A stretch of DNA of 64,000 nucleotides from Enterococcus devriesei (GCF_001885905.1 NZ_JXKM01000003.1:303007-367006), one strand, 5' to 3'; numbered from the stretch's first letter, positions 31,172 to 40,206 are shown. Made by a program: numbers and translations. Notes: a model not told the origin generated them from the sequence alone.

Positions 31172-31210
31172 AAGACCTAAACAACAGCTTTCACTATTGT
31201 TTAGGTCTTG
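31166..31210 (-). terminator. pnp terminator
   Basis: A perfect 14-bp stem (CAAGACCTAAACAA at 31171-31184 with its complement at 31197-31210) is followed on the minus strand by TTTTT. It lies about 140 bases after the pnp stop. The sequence between holds two more small hairpins, CATAGAG/CTCTATG (31259-31276) and AGTGC/GCACT. Confidence 0.8.
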
Positions 31211-31352
31211 CAAATTATCTGATAGACCAGTGCACAGCACTTGATGTTGATCTAAAAGCATAGAGCGGACTCTATGTTGCTACTCCCCTAAAACTTAAAG
31301 GTATTATCCGGTTTAGAGAGCCATTTGTCAAAGAAAAACGTCATCGAGCGAA

Positions 31353-33482
31353 TTATTTTTCGTCTTTTTTGGTTTCTTCTTCTTTTAACATTGCTTTACG
31401 AGAAGCGTTGACCCGGCCTTGACGGTCGATTTCTGTAACTTTTACAAGTACTTCGTCGCCTAATTTAACCACATCTTCAACTTTATTCACACGTTCGTTC
31501 GCTAATTGAGAAATATGAACTAATGCGTCTTTTCCTTTAATCAAGTTGACAAATGCGCCGAATTTTTCGATCCGAACGACTTTACCTAAGTAAACTTCGC
31601 CGACTTTAACTTCTTTGGTTAATTCTTCAATGATCTTGATGGCTTTCTTGATCATCTCTGCATCAGAAGAAGCGATGCTGACATTGCCGTCTTGATCGAT
31701 GTCAATTTTCACGCCAGTTTCTTCGATGATACCGTTGATGGTATCGCCGCCTTTACCGATAACTGTTTTGATCTTATCTGGATCGATTTGAATCATTTCA
31801 ATCTTCGGAGCGTATGGGCTTAATTTTTCGCGTGGTGCTGCGATTGTATCAGTCAAGACTTCAAGGATTTCCATCCGGGCTTGTTTGGCTTGTGTTAGGG
31901 CTTCAGAAAGAATTTGTTCTGTGATCCCTTGAATTTTAATATCCATTTGTAAAGCAGTGATTCCGTCTTTTGTTCCGGCAACTTTAAAGTCCATGTCGCC
32001 AAGGTGATCTTCCAAACCTTGAATATCAGTCAAGATCGTGTAGTTTTCGCCATCAGAGACAAGTCCCATTGCGATCCCTGCAACGGGTGCTTTAATTGGC
32101 ACACCAGCGTCCATCAATGCCAAAGTTCCGGCACAGATACTTGCTTGCGAAGATGAACCGTTGGATTCTAAAACTTCGGCTACTAAACGGATTGTGTAAG
32201 GGAAGTCTTCTTCACTTGGAATAATTTGTGCCAAAGCACGTTCACCTAATGCTCCGTGTCCAATTTCACGACGACCAGGAGAACCTGCGCGTCCAGTTGA
32301 ACCAACAGAGAATTGTGGGAAATTATAATGATGGATGAATCGTTTGCTTTCAACAGTTCCAAGGCCATCAATGATTTGATGTTCGCCTAAAGGAGCTAAC
32401 GTACAAGCAGACAAAGCTTGCGTTTGTCCCCGCGTGAATAAACCTGAACCGTGAACCCGTGGCAATAAGCCCGTTTCAGCGGCTAATGGACGAATTTCAT
32501 CCAATTTACGGCCATCAGGACGAATCTTATCAATCGTGATCAATTCACGTACCACATCTTTTTCAAGATCTTCCGCGATTTGTTTGACTTCTTTCGTAAT
32601 TTGAACTAAATCTTCTGTCTCGATGTTAGCAAATTTTTCTGCGTAAACTTCTTTGACCGTTTCTTTGACTTTTTCGATCTCGTCTTCACGAGCCAATTTG
32701 TCCATGGTCATTACAGCTGTTTTCATTGTTTGATAGTAGCCGTCGAAGATTTCTTTTTTAAGTTCAGGATTAACTTGCAACAATTTGATTTCCATTTTTT
32801 CTTTGCCGACAGCGGCAACGATTTCTTCTTGGAAAGCCACTAATTCTTTGATTGCGTCAAAGCCGAATAGCAAGGCGCCTAACATATCTTCTTCAGAAAC
32901 TTCTTTCGCGCCAGATTCCACCATGTTGATGGCTTGTTTGGTTCCGGCAACCGTCAAGTCGATATCTGACTCTGCATGTTGTTCCACAGTTGGGTTCAAG
33001 ACGTATTCCCCATTCACGCGGCCAACATCGACACCAGCGATCGGGCCTTCGAATGGGATATCAGAGATCGATAACGCCAATGAAGAACCAAACATCGCTG
33101 CCATTGATGGCGAGCAATCTTGTTCCACACTCATAACCACGTTGGTTACTTGAACTTCGTTACGGAAGCCATCTGCGAACATCGGACGGATTGGACGGTC
33201 GATCAAACGAGCCGTCAACGTTGCATCCGTACTTGGACGACCTTCACGCTTAATGAAACCGCCAGGAATTTTACCTACTGCGTACATTTTTTCTTCATAG
33301 TTGATGGTTAATGGGAAAAAGTCGAAATCCTTCGCTTCTTTTGAAGCAACTGCAGCACTTAATACAACAGTGTCACCATAACGTACTAAAACAGCACCAT
33401 TGGCTTGTTTGGCAAGTTGACCGATTTCAACTTGCAGAGGGCGTCCGCCCCAAGTGGTTTTGAAAACTTGTTTTTCTGACAT
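31353..33482 (-). CDS. pnp: Polyribonucleotide nucleotidyltransferase (PNPase)
   Basis: The 709-residue enzyme degrades RNA 3' to 5' by phosphorolysis. Two RNase PH domains span about residues 1-210 and 310-540, with [20 protein letters not shown] in the second. A KH domain with [11 protein letters not shown] lies near residue 565, and an S1 domain ([15 protein letters not shown]) lies near residue 630. The ATG at 33480-33482 follows AAAGGAG by six bases. The longer frame upstream runs through the leader stem-loop and is not real. It lies downstream of rpsO, as in most bacteria. Confidence 0.97.
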   Translation of the reverse strand: MSEKQVFKTTWGGRPLQVEIGQLAKQANGAVLVRYGDTVVLSAAVASKEAKDFDFFPLTINYEEKMYAVGKIPGGFIKREGRPSTDATLTARLIDRPIRPMFADGFRNEVQVTNVVMSVEQDCSPSMAAMFGSSLALSISDIPFEGPIAGVDVGRVNGEYVLNPTVEQHAESDIDLTVAGTKQAINMVESGAKEVSEEDMLGALLFGFDAIKELVAFQEEIVAAVGKEKMEIKLLQVNPELKKEIFDGYYQTMKTAVMTMDKLAREDEIEKVKETVKEVYAEKFANIETEDLVQITKEVKQIAEDLEKDVVRELITIDKIRPDGRKLDEIRPLAAETGLLPRVHGSGLFTRGQTQALSACTLAPLGEHQIIDGLGTVESKRFIHHYNFPQFSVGSTGRAGSPGRREIGHGALGERALAQIIPSEEDFPYTIRLVAEVLESNGSSSQASICAGTLALMDAGVPIKAPVAGIAMGLVSDGENYTILTDIQGLEDHLGDMDFKVAGTKDGITALQMDIKIQGITEQILSEALTQAKQARMEILEVLTDTIAAPREKLSPYAPKIEMIQIDPDKIKTVIGKGGDTINGIIEETGVKIDIDQDGNVSIASSDAEMIKKAIKIIEELTKEVKVGEVYLGKVVRIEKFGAFVNLIKGKDALVHISQLANERVNKVEDVVKLGDEVLVKVTEIDRQGRVNASRKAMLKEEETKKDEK

Positions 33483-33514
33483 AACTTCTCCTTTGCCCTT
33501 TGACCAGTGCGACG

Positions 33515-33581
33515 CTACTAAACAAATGGAAACAGCGAACATTTTTGCTGAATTATTTAGCCACTTCCATTTGGTTAGTAG
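33515..33581 (-). promoter_or_regulatory. Long stem-loop in the pnp 5' leader
   Basis: Arms 33515-33531 and 33565-33581 pair in 16 of 17 positions (CTACTAAACAAATGGAA with TTCCATTTGGTTAGTAG). The 33-base loop carries a further CAGC/GCTG stem. It sits 33 bases upstream of the pnp start codon. In Escherichia coli pnp is autoregulated through cleavage of a leader stem by RNase III; a similar role here is inferred. A second small hairpin (CTGAGT/ACTCAG, 33618-33632) lies further upstream. Confidence 0.6.
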
Positions 33582-33689
33582 AGTGAACAACACGCCAATC
33601 AAAGGTTTTTTATTTTTTCTGAGTTGAACTCAGATAATTACAATAAATAAATTTTCGCCACGGATTCTCAACTTAAAATGGCGAGGATC

Positions 33690-33855
33690 TTGAAGCGTAG
33701 CTAACTCGTTTTACGGTAATCCTTTTTCGAAACCCACGAAAAATAAGTTTGATATTCGTACGCATAACATTGCGCTATACTGCTAAAACAATAGTTTATA
33801 ATAACTTTCTTGTTTTTCTTCTTCACCAGACAAGCTGGAAAAAGCGCAACTGTCA
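33690..33855 (+). repeat. Dispersed intergenic hairpin repeat (pnp-rpsO gap)
   Basis: The unit reads TAGCTAACTCGTTTTACGG, then a first hairpin (TTTTTCG/CGAAAAA), TTTGATATTCGTACGCATA and the second stem TTGCGCT (33770-33776) with AGCGCAA (33843-33849), then CTGTCA. The stem interior is 66 bases, like the copy at 30995. It ends exactly where the rpsO terminator begins, so it lies in the pnp promoter and leader region. Confidence 0.65.
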
Positions 33856-33888
33856 AAAAAAAGTGAGATTCCTAGGAACCTCACTTTC
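33855..33888 (-). terminator. rpsO terminator
   Basis: On the minus strand AGTGAGGTTCC pairs with GGAATCTCACT and is followed by eight T residues, 13 bases after the rpsO stop. Confidence 0.9.
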
Positions 33889-33901
33889 ATAGTTGTACGA
33901 A

Positions 33902-34171
33902 TTAACGACGTAGTCCTAGACGTTGGATTAATTCACGGTAACGTTGGATGTCAGTATTACGTAAGTAAGCTAACAAGTTACGACGATGTCCAATTTTTTT
34001 CATAAGGCCACGGTATGAATGGTGGTCTTTTTTGTGGATACGTGCATGCTCATTCAGTTGATTGATGTCTTCCGTTAATACAGCGATTTGTACTTCTGGA
34101 GAACCAGTATCTCCTTCATGGCGTGCAAAATCATTGATGATTTCGTTTTTACGTTCTTTTGAGATTGCCAT
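33902..34171 (-). CDS. rpsO: 30S ribosomal protein S15
   Basis: The ATG at 34169-34171, after AGAGGTG, gives the standard 89-residue product [20 protein letters not shown]. The S15 signature [20 protein letters not shown] follows. S15 binds a three-way junction in 16S rRNA. The upstream leader can fold into a similar junction, suggesting autoregulation. It is monocistronic, ending in a strong terminator before pnp. Confidence 0.97.
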   Translation of the reverse strand: MAISKERKNEIINDFARHEGDTGSPEVQIAVLTEDINQLNEHARIHKKDHHSYRGLMKKIGHRRNLLAYLRNTDIQRYRELIQRLGLRR

Positions 34172-34207
34172 GTTTTTCACCTCTTTCTGATTTTTTCCTA
34201 TGACTGA

Positions 34208-34273
34208 GTAAAGCGTTGGTGAATCGCCCAACCAAGTGATAGGTGGTGTGCTTTGCACACTCTAACACTTTAC
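34208..34273 (-). promoter_or_regulatory. Candidate S15 autoregulatory leader
   Basis: On the minus strand an outer 10-bp stem (arms 34264-34273 and 34208-34217, GTAAAGTGTT with AACGCTTTAC, one G-T pair) encloses a perfect GTGTGC-AAA-GCACAC hairpin (34246-34260) and a GTTGG/CCAAC hairpin (34214-34232, sharing three bases with the outer stem). This is a three-way junction 37 bases upstream of rpsO. An extended -10 box (TGCTATACA) lies about 35 bases further upstream. Confidence 0.5.
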
Positions 34274-34371
34274 TTGATTTGTTCTAAAAAATCAAGCTGT
34301 ATAGCAATTTAAGCGGGTCTTTTATAATCATTACAATTTTTTTAAGGAATGAATTTGGAAAAAACAGTTTT

Positions 34372-34400
34372 TTTACCTGATTTACTTTTTGTGTTAAACT
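34372..34400 (+). promoter_or_regulatory. def promoter
   Basis: TTTACC (34372-34377) and TAAACT (34395-34400) are 17 bases apart, with TG one base before the -10 box. The start codon of def lies 38 bases downstream. Confidence 0.6.
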
Positions 34401-34437
34401 TACGTGATGAAATCATGTCTTGAGAGGAGATTTTTTA

Positions 34438-35001
34438 ATGATCACAATGGATGATATTATTCGGGAAGGCCATCCGACCTTGCGGGCTGTCGCCAAAGAA
34501 GTCCCGATTCCTCCAGTTGCTGAAGACGTGGAACTTGGAAAAGAAATGCTGCAATTTCTTAAAAATAGTCAAGATCCCGAGAAAGCAGAAGAACTACATT
34601 TACGCGGTGGTGTCGGTTTAGCGGCGCCCCAATTAGATATTTCAAAACGGATCATCGCCGTTCATGTGCCTAGCATCGATCCGGAAAAACCAGAGAGCGG
34701 CATCAGCACCGTGATGTACAATCCAAAAATTTTGAGCCATTCTGTTCAAGAAGCTTGCCTAGGTGAAGGTGAAGGCTGTTTATCAGTCGATCGCGAAGTT
34801 CCTGGCTACGTCGTACGAGCAGCTCGAATCACGGTTTCTTATTTTGACGCAGAAGGCGAAAAACATAAGATTCGCTTGAAGAATTATAATGCTATCGTCG
34901 TTCAACATGAGATCGATCATATCAACGGCATCATGTTCTACGATCACATCGATGAAAAGAATCCATTGAAATTAAAAGATGGCGTCTTAGTCATTGATTA
35001 A
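34438..35001 (+). CDS. def: Peptide deformylase
   Basis: The 187-residue metalloenzyme removes the formyl group from new proteins. Its three motifs are intact: GVGLAAPQ (58-65), EGCLS with metal ligand C114, and HEIDH with H157 and H161. The insertion between motifs I and II and the overall length mark the Gram-positive type II form. The ATG at 34438 follows GAGAGGAG by eight bases. It is monocistronic and convergent with niaR. Confidence 0.96.
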   Translation: MITMDDIIREGHPTLRAVAKEVPIPPVAEDVELGKEMLQFLKNSQDPEKAEELHLRGGVGLAAPQLDISKRIIAVHVPSIDPEKPESGISTVMYNPKILSHSVQEACLGEGEGCLSVDREVPGYVVRAARITVSYFDAEGEKHKIRLKNYNAIVVQHEIDHINGIMFYDHIDEKNPLKLKDGVLVID

Positions 35002-35028
35002 TGATCATTCCCATAGCTAGCTAGTTTA

Positions 35029-35060
35029 AAACCGTCACGTTTATGCGTGACGGTTTTCTT
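35029..35060. terminator. Bidirectional terminator between def and niaR
   Basis: A perfect 8-bp GC-rich stem (CCGTCACG with CGTGACGG) is flanked by AAAA and TTTT. Its right arm lies inside the last codons of niaR, so the two convergent genes share it. Confidence 0.85.
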
Positions 35061-35568
35061 CATATAAGATTCCTTTGTCTGAAAGAGCTTGTTTGATTTT
35101 GGCTAAATCTTCCAAAGAATCATAAGCGATCGTATGCAAGTGAATACCATCAGTTAATTCAGATAGGAAGGCCGCTTGATTTTTTTGCGCTTGATTCAAA
35201 AAGCGATCGACATCCTTTTGGGTCGTCAAATGCAACCCACCGGCTAGTTCACCATACAAGGGATGTTCTACGATCACATCGATCACTTCTCCACCTTGAT
35301 CAATGATTGTGCGCAACTCCGTTTCTGCCTGTGAGCGATCATGTTGGACCGCGATCTTACTGATTAATTTTTCTGATTCCCGCTCTAATAAATAGCCTCG
35401 TGCCGTTGCGATGATATTTTCGCCGGAAGCCCGCAACAAGGCAACATCACCAACAACGATCTGTCGGCTAACGCCAAATTTTTTAGCGAAGCTACTAGCG
35501 CTGATGGGCTTTTCTGCTTGCTGCAACGCGGCTAAAATTTGGGCTTTACGTTGCTCGCCTTCAATCAT
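35041..35568 (-). CDS. niaR: NiaR-type niacin-responsive transcriptional repressor
   Basis: The 175-residue protein has an N-terminal helix-turn-helix ([22 protein letters not shown], residues 22-43) and a C-terminal 3H domain named for its conserved histidines, seen in [17 protein letters not shown] and [11 protein letters not shown]. In Bacillus the homologue (YrxA/NadR) represses NAD synthesis and niacin uptake genes when nicotinic acid is present. Its start overlaps the upstream acetyltransferase gene by eight bases, so it is translationally coupled to it. No NiaR operator was recognised in the window. Confidence 0.9.
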   Translation of the reverse strand: MIEGEQRKAQILAALQQAEKPISASSFAKKFGVSRQIVVGDVALLRASGENIIATARGYLLERESEKLISKIAVQHDRSQAETELRTIIDQGGEVIDVIVEHPLYGELAGGLHLTTQKDVDRFLNQAQKNQAAFLSELTDGIHLHTIAYDSLEDLAKIKQALSDKGILYEENRHA

Positions 35569-36403
35569 CCGTCTTCAACCGCCCTTCTTGATACGTTCGT
35601 GATTGTTTCATAATGTCTTTAAAAGTTGCAACGATCGCCTCGCGATACGTTTCATCCTTCACCGCATCAGCTACTTTTGCCAAGACCGTATCTTCCCTGC
35701 TTGGATCTAAAACTGCTTTATTCGTTTGTGCTTTATAAGCAGAAATTTCACTGACTGCTGACATGCGTTTTTCCAACAAAGCCACGAGCTTTTGATCGAT
35801 CTGATCAATTTTTTCTCGTGCTTGCAGGAGTGCATCTTGTTCTGATTCTTCCTCGATCGTTTTGATGATCTGTGCTGGATTGCCACCAACGACGACATTA
35901 TCGGGAAATGATTTTGTCACCACAGCTCCAGCTGCAACGACGACATTATTTCCTAGTGTCACGCCGGGAACGATCACTGCTGAACCACCGATCCAAACAT
36001 TGTCACCGATCGTGATGGGCTTGCCTAGCTCTAAGCCACTATTGCGTTTCGCCGGTTCGATCGGATGACTAGCTGTATATAATTGAACGTTCGGCCCAAA
36101 CATACAATTGTCCCCAATTGTGATCGGACAAATATCTAGAAAGACATTGTGGAAGTTACAATAAAAATTTTCTCCCACAAAAATGTTGTAACCATAATCA
36201 AAGGAAATCGACGGTTCAATGTAGACATGCTTCTTCGTCCCACCAAAGGCTGCTTTGACAAAAATCTCCCGCTTATCTTTATCTGCCTCTTGATTGATTG
36301 CTCGTAATTTTACGCGGGCATCTCTACGGTCTGCCGATAATTCTGGATCGCCGGCAAAATATAATTTTCCCGCGATCATTTTTTCTTTTTCAGTTAACTC
36401 CAC
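35561..36403 (-). CDS. Maltose/galactoside O-acetyltransferase fused to an AroQ-type chorismate mutase domain
   Basis: The first 185 residues form a sugar O-acetyltransferase of the left-handed beta-helix type, with a Maa domain ([15 protein letters not shown]), hexapeptide repeats and the catalytic histidine in YTASHPIEP near residue 113. After a short linker, about residues 190-275 match chorismate mutase type II (AroQ). All the catalytic positions known from the E. coli enzyme are retained: R196, R213, K224, D233, R236/E237 and Q272. The GTG at 36401-36403 lies seven bases after AGGAGG; an ATG two codons earlier is only two bases from it, so GTG is preferred. It follows the sirtuin gene by 52 bases and overlaps niaR. 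Confidence 0.88.
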   Translation of the reverse strand: MELTEKEKMIAGKLYFAGDPELSADRRDARVKLRAINQEADKDKREIFVKAAFGGTKKHVYIEPSISFDYGYNIFVGENFYCNFHNVFLDICPITIGDNCMFGPNVQLYTASHPIEPAKRNSGLELGKPITIGDNVWIGGSAVIVPGVTLGNNVVVAAGAVVTKSFPDNVVVGGNPAQIIKTIEEESEQDALLQAREKIDQIDQKLVALLEKRMSAVSEISAYKAQTNKAVLDPSREDTVLAKVADAVKDETYREAIVATFKDIMKQSRTYQEGRLKTDD

Positions 36404-36455
36404 GCACATTCCTCCTCATTCGTATGAAGCTTTGATCCTCTATCTAAGTAAAACG

Positions 36456-37154
36456 CTACAATTTTTCAAACACCGCGACCCCATTTGTCTGGATGAAATC
36501 ATAAGGACCAGCTAATTGGATCGGTGTTTGATTAATCACCAATACGTTTGCCTCACTGCTTTTTTCATAAATTAAATCACAAAACGGGTGGACTTGAAAG
36601 CTTGTCCCGACGATTACTATAAGTTCGGCTTTTTCCACGGCATGGATTGCCTGTTGGATCACCGATTCTTCAAAGCCTTCGCCATACAAAACGATATTTG
36701 GTCGAATTTGTCCACCGCACTCTTTATGGCGATCACTTTGCAAATAATCTTGCCAAACAACTGGCTGTTGGCAATTGCGGCAATAGCAGTCGTACAGCGA
36801 GCCATGAAAGTTCACCAAGTGCTGGCTACCAGCTGCTGCGTGCAGCCCATCAATATTTTGAGAAACGGTCCAGACTTCCTTTTCCGCTTCCAATCTCGCC
36901 ATCCTCTGATGGATCACATTTGGCTTCGCCTCTTCATGATACAGATGTTTGACAAATTCGTAAAATTTCTGCGGCTCATTCACCAAACAAACATTACTCA
37001 ATAAATATTCCGGCGCCTCAAGTCCCTGATAAACACCTTGTAACGAGCGATAATCCGGCACTCCAGATGGCGTCGAAACGCCTGCACCTGTCAAAAATGT
37101 AATCTTTTGCGCCGCTTGAATCATTTGTACCCCTTGATCAATCGTGATCTCCAT
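36456..37154 (-). CDS. Sir2-family NAD-dependent protein deacylase
   Basis: The 232-residue protein has the sirtuin motifs GAGVSTPSGVPDYRS (near residues 23-37), SQNIDGLH near residue 98 and catalytic HGSLYD near residue 117, followed by zinc cysteines CYCRNC and one in KECGG. It removes acyl groups from lysines using NAD. The ATG at 37152-37154 follows TTGAGGTG; a longer frame upstream includes the likely -10 box. It heads a likely operon with the acetyltransferase-mutase fusion and niaR, all read leftward. Confidence 0.92.
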   Translation of the reverse strand: MEITIDQGVQMIQAAQKITFLTGAGVSTPSGVPDYRSLQGVYQGLEAPEYLLSNVCLVNEPQKFYEFVKHLYHEEAKPNVIHQRMARLEAEKEVWTVSQNIDGLHAAAGSQHLVNFHGSLYDCYCRNCQQPVVWQDYLQSDRHKECGGQIRPNIVLYGEGFEESVIQQAIHAVEKAELIVIVGTSFQVHPFCDLIYEKSSEANVLVINQTPIQLAGPYDFIQTNGVAVFEKL

Positions 37155-37327
37155 TTCTGTCACCTCAAGACTAAGTATAGTATAAAAGCAGGGTAAAATA
37201 AAAAAATCCTTCAATCTATTTACGCGATAAAAACTGGTTTTATTCGATTCTTTTTGTCCAATCAGACAAAAAAGTGGTAATAATTAAAAAATACGCACGT
37301 TTTTTTGTTCGTTTCAAATGATTTCCA

Positions 37328-37356
37328 TTGACTTTTTCATTTCTACCCTTTAGACT
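37328..37356 (+). promoter_or_regulatory. Promoter of the lysine importer operon
   Basis: TTGACT (37328-37333) and TAGACT (37351-37356) are 17 bases apart. The predicted start point lies about 30 bases before the riboswitch aptamer. Confidence 0.7.
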
Positions 37357-37394
37357 GTGAAACATAATAACTGAATACGAGATGCCTCAGTACA

Positions 37395-37562
37395 ATGAGG
37401 TAGAGGTCGCGAACCTTATTAACCCTATGGAGTGTAGAGACACGATGAAATAGGACTAGGAAGTTTCGCCGAAATGTACAAAATTCTCTAAGTTTTGTAT
37501 GTTGGGACGCAAGCAAATAACTTGCGGACTGTCTTAGCAGTGATGCTAAGTTGCGCTATGTT
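37395..37562 (+). promoter_or_regulatory. Lysine riboswitch (L box) aptamer
   Basis: The stretch has the conserved lysine riboswitch blocks in order: TAGAGGTCGCGAAC, GGAGTGTAGAGACACGATGA, TTTCGCCGAA, a stem ending in TGTTGGGACGCAAG, then CTTGCGGACTGTC, a hairpin TTAGCA/TGCTAAG, and the closing TTGCGCTATG. These match the five-helix junction core, including the AGGTCGCGA and GCCGAA segments. It lies 130 bases upstream of an amino-acid ABC importer operon, separated from it by a terminator-like hairpin, so lysine should switch transcription off. The rest of the 538-base gap from the sirtuin gene holds the promoter and AT-rich sequence only. Confidence 0.92.
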
Positions 37563-37598
37563 TTTGTGAGAGGGAACACCATCTTCTTATTATCTGCA

Positions 37599-37632
37599 AG
37601 CGGCCTTATACACAAATCGGCGGCTTTTTTTT
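37599..37632 (+). terminator. Riboswitch expression-platform terminator
   Basis: AGC-G-GCC pairs with GGC-G-GCT across a central G-G mismatch and is followed by eight T residues. It ends about 60 bases before the importer start codon, as expected for transcription attenuation by the lysine aptamer. Confidence 0.7.
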
Positions 37633-37692
37633 GCGTAGATTTTTCAAAGACACCCTTACCCAATCTCGTGATTTCAAGAAAGGGAGAAAGTT

Positions 37693-39291
37693 ATGAATAG
37701 AAGAAAATTTTCAGTTATCGCCTTTATCGCATTAGTTATTTCATTTTTAGGAGCGCCGCTACTCACTCACGCGGATGCTAAAACCCCCGAAGGAGAATTA
37801 CGGGTCGGCATGGAAGCCGGCTACGCCCCTTTCAACTGGACGCAAAAAGACGACCGCAATGGTGCAGTACAAATTCAAGGAGACCAAGCCTATGCTGGCG
37901 GTTATGATGTTCAGATGGCTAAAAAAATCGCGGATAAAATGAATCGCAAATTAGTCGTTGTCAAAACCGAATGGGACGGGCTCTTACCCGCTTTGCAGTC
38001 AGGTAAGATCGATGCCATCATCGCCGGTATGTCCCCAACTGCTGAACGTCGCAAGGAAGTCGACTTCTCCGATCCTTATTACGAATCACAGCTGGTTATC
38101 GTCACCCGTAAAGATACAAAATACGCTAAAGCAACCTCTATTAAAGATTTCTCTGGCGCGAAAATCACCGCCCAATTAAGCACCTTTCACTATGGTGTGA
38201 TTCCGCAAATCCCTGGCGTTAAAAAACAGGAAGCCATGGATAATTTCCCAGCGATGCGGGTCGCTTTAGAATCCGGAACCATCGATGGTTATGTCAGTGA
38301 GCGACCTGAAGGGGTCACTGCTGAAAGCGTCAATCCTGATTTAAAAATGGTGGAATTCGACAAAGCCAATGGATTCCAAACCAATCCTGAAGATGTGCAA
38401 GTTTCCGTCGGAATGCGTAAGGGTGATCCTGATATGGCGCAAGTCAATCAAACCTTAGCAGGCATCTCGCAAGACGAGCGAGTACAAATCATGGACAAAG
38501 CTATTAAAGACCAACCCGCATCAGATGAAACGACTAGCAGCTCAGGTAAAAAAGAAAATGTATTTGTTCGTATCCTAAAACAAAATGGTTCGATGTTCTT
38601 ACGCGGAACCGGCGTGACTTTACTGCTGGCGATCGTCGGAACCACGGTCGGAACTTTGATTGGTTTACTCGTCGGAGTCTTCCGTACCTTGCCTGAATCA
38701 GACAACGGCGCAAAACGCGGCCTACAAAAAGTGTTTGGCTGGTTGTTAAATGCTTACATCGAAATTTTCCGGGGTACACCAATGATCGTTCAATCTGCGG
38801 TAATCTATTACGGGATCGCGATGGCCTTCGGAATTGATTTGAATCGAACAGCCGCGGCACTCTTCATTGTTTCGATTAATACTGGAGCTTATATGTCTGA
38901 AATCGTTCGTGGTGGGATTTTCGCCGTCGACCAAGGACAATTCGAAGCCGCTCATGCAATCGGAATGACTCATGGACAAACAATGCGCAAGGTCGTCTTG
39001 CCGCAAGTCCTACGGAATATTTTGCCAGCAACTGGGAATGAACTAGTCATCAATATCAAAGATACCTCGGTATTAAGTATCATTTCAGTTTCTGAACTGT
39101 TCTTCCAAGGGAAATCCGCAGCCGGAACGAACTACATGTTCTTCCAAACTTACTTCATTATTTGTGTGATTTACTTTGTCTTGACCTTCACCGCAACGCG
39201 GATCTTACGCTTAGTCGAGAAAAAAATGGACGGCCCATCCGCTTATGTTCGTTTAGATGACGTTGATGTAGCCGTTGGCGAAGACAAATAA
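37693..39291 (+). CDS. Amino-acid ABC transporter, fused substrate-binding protein and permease (probable lysine importer)
   Basis: The 532-residue protein begins with a signal peptide (about residues 1-27). A type 3 solute-binding domain follows to about residue 275, with LRVGMEAGYAPFNW and SPTAERRKEVDFSDPYY. A His/Glu/Gln-type permease domain starts near residue 290, with the ATPase-contacting EAA-type loop FEAAHAIGMTHGQTM. This architecture is that of GlnP-type importers. The lysine riboswitch upstream suggests lysine or a related basic amino acid as substrate; this is inferred. The ATPase gene follows after 171 bases that contain an intergenic repeat. Confidence 0.9.
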   Translation: MNRRKFSVIAFIALVISFLGAPLLTHADAKTPEGELRVGMEAGYAPFNWTQKDDRNGAVQIQGDQAYAGGYDVQMAKKIADKMNRKLVVVKTEWDGLLPALQSGKIDAIIAGMSPTAERRKEVDFSDPYYESQLVIVTRKDTKYAKATSIKDFSGAKITAQLSTFHYGVIPQIPGVKKQEAMDNFPAMRVALESGTIDGYVSERPEGVTAESVNPDLKMVEFDKANGFQTNPEDVQVSVGMRKGDPDMAQVNQTLAGISQDERVQIMDKAIKDQPASDETTSSSGKKENVFVRILKQNGSMFLRGTGVTLLLAIVGTTVGTLIGLLVGVFRTLPESDNGAKRGLQKVFGWLLNAYIEIFRGTPMIVQSAVIYYGIAMAFGIDLNRTAAALFIVSINTGAYMSEIVRGGIFAVDQGQFEAAHAIGMTHGQTMRKVVLPQVLRNILPATGNELVINIKDTSVLSIISVSELFFQGKSAAGTNYMFFQTYFIICVIYFVLTFTATRILRLVEKKMDGPSAYVRLDDVDVAVGEDK

Positions 39292-39344
39292 ATGAACAGC
39301 ACCTTCTCAAACAGGAACTCTGAAAACCAGAGATTGATGAAGGA

Positions 39345-39440
39345 TGCCGGTGTTACCTCTTGCTTTAGCAAGTTAATCCCATGATATAAAGCATGAGAAG
39401 CGAGCTTATTTTTCTGATCTTCGGAAAAATAAGTACATTT
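39345..39440 (-). repeat. Dispersed intergenic hairpin repeat, inverted copy (inside the lysine importer operon)
   Basis: Read on the minus strand this copy has the first hairpin (CTTATTTTTC with GAAAAATAAG, a perfect 10-bp stem near 39403-39431), then CTCGCTTCTCATGC and TATATCATGGG, then a CTTGC-TAAA-GCAAG hairpin. It is opposite in orientation to the other copies, and the genes around it are also on the opposite strand. It lies between the two genes of one operon. Confidence 0.55.
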
Positions 39441-39462
39441 GAATCGAATAAGGAGGATCATT

Positions 39463-40206
39463 ATGAGTAATATCATTGCAATCGAGCATTTGAAAAAAAG
39501 TTTCGGCGACAACCTCGTCTTAAAAGATATCAGTATGAACGTCAACAAAGGAGAAGTCGTGACCATTATCGGCGCCTCTGGTTCTGGTAAATCAACCTTT
39601 CTCCGCTGCATCAATTTATTAGAAACACCAACAGATGGTAAAATTTTGTATCAAGGTGAAAATGTTTTGGCGCCGGGATATAATTTGCCAAAATACCGTA
39701 CTCACTTAGGAATGGTTTTTCAATCCTTCAACTTGTTCAACAATATGAACGTTTTGCAAAACTGTATGAGCGGCCAAGTAACCGTCTTAGGCCGGAAAGA
39801 AGAGGAAGCGAAAAAAGTCGCATTGGAGAACTTGGAAAAAGTTGGCATGGATCGTTTCGTTGACGCGAAACCGGCACAGCTTTCCGGCGGGCAAAAACAA
39901 CGGGTCGCAATCGCTCGGGCCTTATCAATGGACCCCGAAGTGATGCTGTTTGACGAACCAACCTCCGCTCTCGATCCAGAAATGGTCGGCGATGTGTTGC
40001 AGATCATGAAAAAATTAGCCGAAAGCGGCTTAACGATGGTGATCGTCACTCATGAGATGGCTTTTGCCAAAGAAGTTTCCGATCGCGTGATCTTCATGGA
40101 TCAAGGTGTAATCGCTGAACAAGGCACACCTGAGGATATCTTTGTTAATCCAAAAGAGGTTCGGACCAAAGAATTCCTACACCGCGTCTTGCATCCTGAA
40201 CCATAA
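39463..40206 (+). CDS. Amino-acid ABC transporter ATP-binding protein (probable lysine importer)
   Basis: The 247-residue ATPase has Walker [10 protein letters not shown] near residue 34, signature [15 protein letters not shown] near residue 139 and Walker [15 protein letters not shown] near residue 160, typical of the polar amino-acid (GlnQ/HisP) group. It energises the fused binding protein-permease encoded upstream. The ATG at 39463 follows AAGGAGG by seven bases. The operon ends with a strong terminator eight bases after the stop. Confidence 0.92.
   Translation: MSNIIAIEHLKKSFGDNLVLKDISMNVNKGEVVTIIGASGSGKSTFLRCINLLETPTDGKILYQGENVLAPGYNLPKYRTHLGMVFQSFNLFNNMNVLQNCMSGQVTVLGRKEEEAKKVALENLEKVGMDRFVDAKPAQLSGGQKQRVAIARALSMDPEVMLFDEPTSALDPEMVGDVLQIMKKLAESGLTMVIVTHEMAFAKEVSDRVIFMDQGVIAEQGTPEDIFVNPKEVRTKEFLHRVLHPEP

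Noticed and set aside
30878-31352. Cyclic-di-AMP (ydaO) riboswitch upstream of kup
   Set aside because: The conserved blocks of that aptamer were not found. The gap holds an intergenic repeat and the pnp terminator instead.
33483-33602. Long N-terminal extension of PNPase
   Set aside because: The extra 40 codons run through the leader stem-loop. The internal ATG has AAAGGAG and gives the family's usual N terminus MSEKQVF.
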